In this document: positions 1 to 5,885 of the stretch, piece after piece | Numbering within the stretch: position 1 is the stretch's first letter | How the letters are laid out: every line of letters starts with the position of its first letter | Notes under the pieces: generated by a model | Told to the model about the DNA's origin: nothing | The model's database searches: none | The model's input: the letters and a program-made list of their open reading frames with translations, nothing else | Made by a program: the position numbers and the translations under genes | Source of the DNA: an uncultured Bacillota bacterium | GTDB lineage: Bacteria > Bacillota > Dehalobacteriia > UBA4068 > UBA4997 | DNA length: 12,777 nt | Reading direction: 5' to 3' | NCBI GenBank assembly: GCA_948907985.1 | Contig: CAQWMM010000051.1 | Coordinates: forward strand, 1 to 12,777

Positions 1-26
1 TTTTTTGCAAAAAAACATAACAAAAG

Positions 27-73
27 CCCAGCTAGACGAACTGCAAACGTTAACCGTCTAACTGGGATTTTTT
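27..73 (+). terminator. Rho-independent terminator-like hairpin with T-run
   Basis: CCCAGCTAGACG (27-38) pairs with CGTCTAACTGGG (55-66) over 12 positions with one mismatch, around a 16-nt loop. It is followed on the plus strand by ATTTTTT (67-73), the classic intrinsic-terminator layout. Read on the minus strand the mismatch becomes a G-U wobble and a short T-run follows, so it may also work in the other direction. It probably ends a gene lying left of the window and insulates the kinase operon downstream. Confidence 0.6.
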
Positions 74-154
74 GTAAACACTTGAGTTTCTGGCAAGGCC
101 AAAGGGAATTTTTATAAAACCCGTCCGCGGCTCGGGCCTGCTGCCAAAAGACGC

Positions 155-200
155 AAAAGAACGTTACAAAAAGGTCCCCACCTTTTTGTAACGTTCTTTT
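155..200. repeat. Perfect 21-bp inverted repeat with 4-nt loop
   Basis: The arm at 155-175 (starting AAAAGAACGTTAC, ending AAAAAGGT) is perfectly reverse-complemented at 180-200, around the loop CCCC. The flanking A4/T4 lie inside the stem, so either transcript would end its hairpin in a U-tract. It may be a bidirectional terminator, but the stem is unusually long, AT-rich and mismatch-free, so a small mobile palindrome or an RNA processing site is also possible. It lies about 75 nt upstream of the -35 box of the kinase promoter. Confidence 0.75.
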
Positions 201-275
201 AATGCAGCGACAACGCGCCATTCCCATTTTGCAATGGTCTTTCAAACTATATAGATGTGTATTCTGTAAAAAAGA

Positions 276-304
276 TTGCACTTCTTTTGTTCATGTGCTA
301 TAAT
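276..304 (+). promoter_or_regulatory. Sigma-A-type promoter of the kinase/binding-protein operon
   Basis: TTGCAC (276-281) and TATAAT (299-304) are separated by exactly 17 nt. TGC immediately precedes the -10 box, giving an extended -10 element. Transcription should start near 311, leaving a leader of about 43 nt before the ATG at 354. Because the promoter lies at 276-304, the open frame extending back to a TTG at 276 cannot be translated from its far end, which supports the internal ATG as the true start. Confidence 0.75.
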
Positions 305-353
305 ATATAAATATATAATAAAAATCAGCAGAATACATCAGGAATGGTCGAAA

Positions 354-2537
354 ATGAAAGACAAGCTGAAAAATATCATAAAGAATACTGGCCTGTCCAT
401 GCTTATTTCAATCTTATTGGTTTTTTGTTTTCTGGGGGCCGTGGTGTTCCATGTATCAAACAAAATATCCGATGAAATGTCGGCTTCTGCCGTGCAAAAC
501 CTCACCGAAACGTTGGATTTGCTGCAATGCACCATCGAGGCGATTTTGCAGAACACGGCTGATTTCCAGATGTTGGTAGCGCGCGAGCTGGCTAATTCGG
601 CTGACCCGGCGGAATACGTCCGCAGCTATGAAACAAACCGGACGGTGGTTAAACTGGCTTTGATTATGGCCGGACAGACGGAGGGCGTTTCCAATGTGGA
701 AGATGTTTTTTCCGCCGCGGATTTGGATTTTTCCGCGGGCAACCAGATTAACGGGCTGCCGGTTTCACAATCCTATTTAAATTATATGGGGGCTTGGGCC
801 TATTCAATAAAATGCCCGGTGATTCGGGACGGGCAGGAAATTGCTACGCTTTATGCCGAATATACTTACGACGCTTTGGACAAATCCCTGCCGGACGGCT
901 TTTATAACGGCCAGTCAATGCTTTATATTATGGACGCGCAAAGCGAGCGTTTTGTGCTCAAGCCCAAGGGTATGGGCAAACGAACCGCCGGCCACTTAAA
1001 TTTGGCCGATTTCTACCGCGCCAACGATATTTTGGATGAAAATTTGCGCTCCGAAGTGCGGGAGTGTCTGCAAAATGGCCAGAATATGATGTTCCGGCAC
1101 AACATCCGCGGCGAGAACTCCCTAAGCTACATTTGGGCGGTCAACGACGGCAGTATTTTTCTGGTTGGTTATGTGCCGTTTGCCGCCATTCAACAGGAGG
1201 GACGCACCGTTAACCAGAATATTTTTGTCGTGGTAGCGGTTATGCTAGTGGCCTTTTTGCTGTGCTGCATTATCTATTTTCTTAACCAGCGGCAGCAAAA
1301 CAGAATCCGGCAGGAGCGGGAGGCCGAGCGCGAGCTTCACAACAAGCAGCTGGCCGAGGCCTTGCAGGCGGCGCAGGTTGCCAGCAACTCCAAAACCACC
1401 TTTCTGGCCAATATGTCGCACGATATCCGTACGCCAATGAACGCGGTTCTGGGTTTTGCCCGTCTGCTGGATATTGACGCCGAAAACCCGGCCAAGGTGC
1501 GCGAATACACCAAAAAGATTATGGCTTCCGGCCAGCATTTGCTGGGCCTGATTAACGACGTTTTGGACGTTTCCAAAATTGAGAGCGGCAAAGTTGTCCT
1601 TAATTTTGACAAATTTTTGCTGGCAGATTTGGTTTCGGCGGTAGAAACGATTGTACAGCCCATGGCCAAATCCAAAAACCAGCATTTTAACATAGAGGTA
1701 TCCGGAATCCGCCAGGAATACCTGCTGGGCGACGAAACCCGGCTTAACCAGATTTTGATTAATCTGCTTTCCAACGCCATAAAATATACGCCGGCGGGCG
1801 GCAATATCTGGTTCCGGCTGAAAGAGCTTAAGCAACATTCCAGCCAATATGCGCATATTCGGATCGAGGTGGAAGACGACGGTTACGGAATGACGCCGGA
1901 ATACCTGAAAGTGATTTTTGACGCCTTTACGCGCGCCGAAAACAGCACCACCAACAAAATCCAGGGCACGGGGCTGGGCATGGCGATTACCAAAAGCATT
2001 GTGGAGTTGATGGGCGGCTCCATTGAGGTCAGCAGCGAACTTAACAAGGGCAGCCTGTTTAAGGTGGAATTAGAGCTTAGGATAGCCGAGGATCAGGAAG
2101 CTCCCCACCCGCAGGAAGACGAGCCGGGCGCGGCCAATAACAGTCTGGAGGGGCTGCATTTTCTGGCAGCCGAGGATAATGAAATCAACGCCGAGATTTT
2201 GTCGGAGCTGCTGGATATTGAGGGGGCCGGCTGCGAGATTGTAGAAAATGGCCAGCTGGCGGTGGAACGCTTTGAACGCTCGCGCCCCGGTGAGTTCGAC
2301 GCAATTTTAATGGACGTGCAAATGCCGGTGCTGAACGGTTACGAGGCAACCCGAAAGATCAGATCCCTGCCGCGCGCCGACGCCGCCAGCATACCGATTA
2401 TCGCCATGACGGCCAACGCCTTTGCCGAGGATGAAAAAGCGGCGCTGGCCGCGGGGATGAACGTTCATGTGGCCAAACCGATTGACGTCGAGTTGCTGAA
2501 GCGGGTTATCCGGCAATATCTAAAACGGGAGGATTGA
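354..2537 (+). CDS. Membrane-bound hybrid sensor histidine kinase with C-terminal receiver
   Basis: A 727-residue hybrid two-component sensor. TM1 is at about residues 13-33. An extracytoplasmic sensing region of about 250 residues follows (Cache-like by layout only). TM2 is at about 290-311, with a charged Q/E/R-rich coiled linker behind it. The HisKA motif NMSHDIRTPMN places the phospho-accepting histidine at His356. The ATP-binding domain has an N-box (about 464-480, NLLSNAIKY), a G1 box (DDGYG near 508) and a G2 box (GTGLGM, 538-543). The receiver domain has acidic residues Glu607/Asp608, phospho-acceptor Asp654 in LMDVQMP and the conserved Lys708. No HPt or DNA-binding output domain is present, so the final phospho-acceptor must lie elsewhere. 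I chose the ATG at 354, preceded by AGGA, because the frame upstream overlaps the promoter. The gene is followed 3 nt later by a solute-binding lipoprotein, which suggests ligand sensing through that protein. Confidence 0.93.
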   Translation: MKDKLKNIIKNTGLSMLISILLVFCFLGAVVFHVSNKISDEMSASAVQNLTETLDLLQCTIEAILQNTADFQMLVARELANSADPAEYVRSYETNRTVVKLALIMAGQTEGVSNVEDVFSAADLDFSAGNQINGLPVSQSYLNYMGAWAYSIKCPVIRDGQEIATLYAEYTYDALDKSLPDGFYNGQSMLYIMDAQSERFVLKPKGMGKRTAGHLNLADFYRANDILDENLRSEVRECLQNGQNMMFRHNIRGENSLSYIWAVNDGSIFLVGYVPFAAIQQEGRTVNQNIFVVVAVMLVAFLLCCIIYFLNQRQQNRIRQEREAERELHNKQLAEALQAAQVASNSKTTFLANMSHDIRTPMNAVLGFARLLDIDAENPAKVREYTKKIMASGQHLLGLINDVLDVSKIESGKVVLNFDKFLLADLVSAVETIVQPMAKSKNQHFNIEVSGIRQEYLLGDETRLNQILINLLSNAIKYTPAGGNIWFRLKELKQHSSQYAHIRIEVEDDGYGMTPEYLKVIFDAFTRAENSTTNKIQGTGLGMAITKSIVELMGGSIEVSSELNKGSLFKVELELRIAEDQEAPHPQEDEPGAANNSLEGLHFLAAEDNEINAEILSELLDIEGAGCEIVENGQLAVERFERSRPGEFDAILMDVQMPVLNGYEATRKIRSLPRADAASIPIIAMTANAFAEDEKAALAAGMNVHVAKPIDVELLKRVIRQYLKRED
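2527..2532 (+). promoter_or_regulatory. Ribosome binding site of the solute-binding protein
   Basis: GGGAGG lies inside the last codons of the kinase gene, 8 nt before the ATG at 2541. It fixes that start and implies one transcript with tight translational linkage. Confidence 0.7.
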
Positions 2538-2540
2538 ACG

Positions 2541-3839
2541 ATGAAAAAGCAAAGGTGGCTGACGGCGCTTGGGCTGCTGGGCGCACTGTTATTGATTTTG
2601 GCGGCCTGCGGCGAGCGGCAGCCAAACACCAATCTGTTAACATCAGATAACAGCGATAAAAAAATTGTTAATTTGTTTAGCCCGATGGAAAAAACGGACC
2701 CTAACGCCGATAACATAGCCAGAACCGCCGCGGATAAAACGGTGATTATGGCGGAGGAAGCATTGAGCGTCAGCGTGGCGTATACAACCTACACCGCCGA
2801 AAACTATCAGGATAAAACCTATGACGAAGTGGCGCTGGACAGGGCGCGCAATAATATGGATGATTTGTATCTGCTCAACCCGGACGTGATCAAAAAACTG
2901 GGCGAGGAGGGTTATTTGGCCGATTTATCAGGTTTGCCAAACGCCCAAAACCTGCGGGACGTGGTGCTTGCCGCCAATGTGGTGGACGGTAAGCTGGTGG
3001 CTATCCCGCAGGAGGTGGTGGCCTACGGCCTGTTTATTAATAAGGATATTTTTGACGAATGTGGCCTGACATTGCCAAACACCCCGGAGGAGTTTTTGGC
3101 CTGCTGCCAGACGTTGCAGGATAAAGGTTATACTAAGCCGGTCGGCGCTAACCGCTGGTGGCTGGAAAACTTTGTGCTGGCGCAGGGGCTGGCTGATTTG
3201 TATAACGGCGGAGATACCGAGGCGCAAATTGCCGCCCTGAACAGCGGCGAACTTAAATACAGCGAACTGCTGCGGCCGGGTTTTGAATTTTTGCAGGAAA
3301 TGATCGATAAGGGCTATATTGACGCCGAAAAGGCTTTAATCAGCGAGGCTATCGAGGGCGAGGGGGCCGATTTTCTGGCGCAAAAAACGCCGGTGGTTAT
3401 GGCCTATTGGGGAGCGGCCAACACCGAAACCGCCTACGGCGCAACTGATTTTGAGCTGGTGGTGATTGGTTTTCCGAGCAGCCGCGGACAAATGCCGGTT
3501 ATGCCAATGACGGGCTTTGCGGTTGGCGCTAACAGCCAACACCGGGAAGACGCCCTGCAAACTTTGAACGTTATGATTTCTGACGAGGCCCTACAGGTTT
3601 ATTCGGAAACTAACCGGGTAATCTCGCCCTCTAAAAATGTGTCGGTGGAATGTGTGCCGGCGCTGAAACCCCTGAACGAACGGATTGAAGAAAACATTTT
3701 CGTTTTAGGCGCCAACGCCAACATGAAACTTGAGCAATGGGGCAACACCTGCCAGGTGGTGCGGATGCTTTTGGCCGGCTCCACCGTAGATGAATGTATG
3801 GCCGAATTTGACAAATTACAGGCTGAAACCCTGAATTGA
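2541..3839 (+). CDS. Extracellular solute-binding lipoprotein (sugar-type, SBP family 1)
   Basis: A 432-residue secreted lipoprotein. The N-terminus has basic residues, a hydrophobic core and a lipobox L-A-A-C, so Cys23 should be lipidated and the mature protein tethered outside the cytoplasmic membrane. The body resembles carbohydrate ABC-type binding proteins: a hinge-like segment with GLFINKDIFDECGL followed by TPEEFLACCQTL, then a Trp-rich NRWW segment, and later PMTGFAVGANSQHREDA, typical of this fold. The length is normal for the family. No permease or ATPase gene is adjacent: the kinase lies 3 nt upstream and a convergent gene lies 14 nt downstream. I therefore infer a sensory role, presenting a bound ligand to the neighbouring kinase. 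It could instead serve a transporter encoded elsewhere. The ligand cannot be told from sequence. Confidence 0.88.
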   Translation: MKKQRWLTALGLLGALLLILAACGERQPNTNLLTSDNSDKKIVNLFSPMEKTDPNADNIARTAADKTVIMAEEALSVSVAYTTYTAENYQDKTYDEVALDRARNNMDDLYLLNPDVIKKLGEEGYLADLSGLPNAQNLRDVVLAANVVDGKLVAIPQEVVAYGLFINKDIFDECGLTLPNTPEEFLACCQTLQDKGYTKPVGANRWWLENFVLAQGLADLYNGGDTEAQIAALNSGELKYSELLRPGFEFLQEMIDKGYIDAEKALISEAIEGEGADFLAQKTPVVMAYWGAANTETAYGATDFELVVIGFPSSRGQMPVMPMTGFAVGANSQHREDALQTLNVMISDEALQVYSETNRVISPSKNVSVECVPALKPLNERIEENIFVLGANANMKLEQWGNTCQVVRMLLAGSTVDECMAEFDKLQAETLN

Positions 3840-3860
3840 TTTTAGAGCCGGTTTCAGGCC
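3821..3860. repeat. Inverted repeat over the convergent stop codons
   Basis: CTGAAACC (3823-3830) and GGTTTCAG (3850-3857) form a perfect 8-bp stem with a 19-nt loop. Two further G-C pairs follow across a one-base bulge. It covers the stop codons of both the binding-protein gene and the DUF3737-type gene. No T-run follows on either side, so intrinsic termination is only a possibility. Confidence 0.4.
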
Positions 3861-4705
3861 GTAAACGCGGTTGGTTTGGTGGTGATTTGGCAGACGCGGT
3901 CCGGGTATTCGCAGATAACCTCGCCGATACTGCCGGCGGTAATGCTGCCGCTTAGGGGGTTCTTCACGCTGTCAATGCCGCCCAGAACCGTTGCCGCGAC
4001 CTGGCTGTTTTCAAAGGCCAGGTCGCAGTCCTGCATGGTGCAGTCCTCCAGACGCAGGCCCTTAGCATAGCAAAGCGGCTGGGTCCCGATAATCTTGCAG
4101 CGCACCAGACGCAAATTTTCCGAATACCATCCCAGATATTCGCCTTTAAGAGTGCTGTCATAAACCGTAACGTTGCGGCTGTGCCAAAAAGCGTCCTTGG
4201 TGTCCAGCAGGGAATTGCGGATTACGGCGTTTTGTACATATTGGAAAGAATATTTGGCGGCCATACGCAGCCCCAGTATCGTTAAATCGGCGGATTGCAA
4301 AAAGGGATACGCCGATTGCAGCCGGCAGTTTTTAAGCTCCAGATTATGGCAGAACCAGCCAAATTCGCCGGAGTTAATATGGCAGTCCAGCAGGCGTATA
4401 TTCCGACACTCGCGCAGGGCTTTAATACCGCCCAGCCGGGAGTTTAAAATTTGTACGTCATCATCATACCAGAGAGCGGCGCGGCAGCTCTCGGTCATCC
4501 AGCAGTTGACAATTTCGGTGCGTTTGGTATGCCAGAGCGGATAGCGCAGACGAAACTCGCAGTTATCAACATTCAGCTCCGCGGTTTCTTTCAGCGCCGA
4601 TTCGCCGTCCGCCGGGCCGGCAAAAAGGCAGTTTTGCAGCCCCGCCTGCCGCAGGCCGTAAAACGCCCGCTCCTCATCGTGGGTTTCATTTATAAAAAGC
4701 TGCAT
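3854..4705 (-). CDS. DUF3737-type right-handed beta-helix protein
   Basis: A 283-residue protein with no signal peptide or membrane segment, so cytoplasmic. I recognise the overall pattern as DUF3737, a family of unknown function. About ten repeats of some 20 residues carry a recurring Asn/Asp-Cys/Ser-x-hydrophobic element (NCEF, NCWM, NSRL, DCHI, NCRL, NSLL, DSTL, RCKI, DCTM), the rung pattern of a parallel beta-helix. Aromatic-rich turns (FGWFCHN, LGWYSEN, DAFWHSRN) recur at matching places and could line a groove. The ATG at 4705 has an AAGGGGGG ribosome site 9 nt upstream and its own promoter at 4746-4774. A LysR regulator lies upstream on the same strand and may control it; this is inferred from position only. 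The enzymatic or binding role is unknown. Confidence 0.8.
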   Translation of the reverse strand: MQLFINETHDEERAFYGLRQAGLQNCLFAGPADGESALKETAELNVDNCEFRLRYPLWHTKRTEIVNCWMTESCRAALWYDDDVQILNSRLGGIKALRECRNIRLLDCHINSGEFGWFCHNLELKNCRLQSAYPFLQSADLTILGLRMAAKYSFQYVQNAVIRNSLLDTKDAFWHSRNVTVYDSTLKGEYLGWYSENLRLVRCKIIGTQPLCYAKGLRLEDCTMQDCDLAFENSQVAATVLGGIDSVKNPLSGSITAGSIGEVICEYPDRVCQITTKPTAFTA

Positions 4706-4745
4706 ACAAAAAAGCCCCCCTTAATAGAAAACATCTTCTGCTAAT

Positions 4746-4774
4746 ATTATATTACAGCGGGTTGTCAATAGCAA
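4746..4774 (-). promoter_or_regulatory. Promoter of the DUF3737-type gene
   Basis: Read on the minus strand, TTGCTA (4774-4769), a 17-nt spacer and TATAAT (4751-4746) lie about 40 nt upstream of the ATG at 4705. A perfect TTGACA (4768-4763) also lies inside this spacer. It would need a weaker TATTAG as its -10, so either or both overlapping promoters could be used. Confidence 0.55.
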
Positions 4775-4837
4775 ATACTTATATCGCATAACATAACATA
4801 GCTTGCGGGCATATAAAGAAATGCAGAAGTTAACGAT

Positions 4838-5731
4838 TTATTCAGCCCTAACGGCCAGTTCTTCTTTCAGGCGCTGCAAAAACAATTCCGCCGCCTTAGA
4901 GAAAACCTGGTATTTCTTCCAGACAATATCCAAACGTGACGGCTCGCTATTAGCCAGCGGCCGCTGGCAAAGCTGGCTGTCCGGCGGCGTCTGCACCAGT
5001 TTTTCCAGACACAGCACATAGCCAAAGCCTTCTTCCGCCATCAGTCTGGCGTTATAAATCAGATTATAGGTGGCGACAATGTTCAGTTCGTCTACGCTTT
5101 TTTTAATCCAGTCCATCAGATCATGCTTTTCCAAAAAAACCTGCTGCGAACAGATCAGCGGCTTGTCCCACAAATCAGCCGGAACAATCTGTTCCCGGGC
5201 GGCCAGCGGGCTGTCAGAGCGCATCAGCAGGCACCAGGTGTCTTCAGCCGGCAGTTTAAGGCTTTCATACCTGTTCAAATCGTTGCAGTCTATCAACAGA
5301 CCAAAGTCCAGCAGACCTTTATCCAGTTTTTCCATCACGTCCTGAGCGTTGCCGCTGAAGATATGATACCGAATATCGGGATAATCCTGCTGCAATTTGC
5401 GCGCTGTTTGCAGCAGCAAACGCATATTGTTGGTTTCGGCCGCGCCAATATAAATATCGCCGCTGATAAATTGGTCGGTTGAGGTAATTTCGGCCTCGGT
5501 TTTATCCACCAGGCCGACAATTTCTTCGGCGCGCTTGCGCAGAAACATACCCTCTTCGGTCAGCGTGATATGCCGGTTGCCCCGAATAAACAATTTTTTG
5601 CCCAAGGTCTGCTCCATATCCATCAGTTGCCGGGAAAGCGTCGGCTGGGAGATATGCAGCATTTCCGCCGCCCCGGAGATAGACTGTTCTCTGGCCACCG
5701 CCAAAAAATATCTTAAAACCCGCAGTTCCAT
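4838..5731 (-). CDS. LysR-type transcriptional regulator
   Basis: A 297-residue protein of normal family length. The N-terminal winged helix-turn-helix (about residues 1-60) is textbook: MELRVLRYFLAVAREQSISG leads into AAEMLHISQPTLSRQL, followed by LEQTLG-like DMEQTLGKKLFIR and the wing residues RHITLTEEG. A linker helix follows (about 60-85), then a periplasmic-binding-protein-like effector domain (about 90-290) that would bind a small co-inducer. The start is fixed by AGGAGG 5 nt upstream of the ATG. The gene is divergent from the UvrA-like gene at 5886 and lies upstream of the DUF3737-type gene on its own strand. LysR regulators commonly control a divergent neighbour and themselves, so either flank is a candidate target. 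The co-inducer is unknown. Confidence 0.92.
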   Translation of the reverse strand: MELRVLRYFLAVAREQSISGAAEMLHISQPTLSRQLMDMEQTLGKKLFIRGNRHITLTEEGMFLRKRAEEIVGLVDKTEAEITSTDQFISGDIYIGAAETNNMRLLLQTARKLQQDYPDIRYHIFSGNAQDVMEKLDKGLLDFGLLIDCNDLNRYESLKLPAEDTWCLLMRSDSPLAAREQIVPADLWDKPLICSQQVFLEKHDLMDWIKKSVDELNIVATYNLIYNARLMAEEGFGYVLCLEKLVQTPPDSQLCQRPLANSEPSRLDIVWKKYQVFSKAAELFLQRLKEELAVRAE

Positions 5732-5779
5732 AATAACCTCCTGTAATATGCCGTTTATTTTTAGTATAACAAATTATCA

Positions 5780-5803
5780 TATAGATGTAGTATAATTTCT
5801 ATA
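5780..5803. promoter_or_regulatory. Candidate LysR operator palindrome overlapping promoter boxes
   Basis: TATAGA (5780-5785) and TCTATA (5798-5803) are inverted with a 12-nt gap. The gap contains TATAAT (5791-5796), a plausible -10 for the plus-strand UvrA-like gene, and on the minus strand TATACT (5794-5789), a plausible -10 for lysR. No good -35 box fits either, consistent with activator-dependent or weak promoters. LysR-type sites are interrupted palindromes containing T-N11-A, so the layout fits, but binding is inferred. Confidence 0.4.
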
Positions 5804-5829
5804 GTACGGTTTTTACATCATAAACAGTC

Positions 5830-5865
5830 AACCAGGCGGCTGGTTAAGTTGTTGAAAGCCTGGTT
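5830..5865 (+). promoter_or_regulatory. Two mutually exclusive hairpins in the UvrA-like gene leader
   Basis: AACCAG (5830-5835) can pair with CTGGTT (5840-5845) around a GCGG loop. AACCAGGC (5830-5837) can instead pair with GCCTGGTT (5858-5865) around a 20-nt loop. The two structures share the same left arm, so only one can form. The larger one ends 2 nt before the GAAAGG ribosome site. It may be a leader switch, or a chance repeat of a short word. Confidence 0.35.
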
Positions 5866-5885
5866 AGAAAGGTCGAAAAAAACCT

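Noticed and set aside
249..258. The word ATATAGATGT is shared with 5779-5788 in the lysR/UvrA-like intergenic region
   Set aside because: A single 10-base AT-rich match is expected by chance in a window this size and has no consistent distance to promoters.
276..353. In-frame 26-codon N-terminal extension of the kinase from a TTG at 276
   Set aside because: This stretch contains the -35 and -10 boxes and cannot be in the transcript. The ATG at 354 leads directly into the first membrane segment.
1245..1856. Long minus-strand open frame of about 200 codons inside the kinase gene
   Set aside because: It lies fully antisense to a gene with clear kinase motifs and has no ribosome site or family resemblance. 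It reflects codon bias of the real gene.
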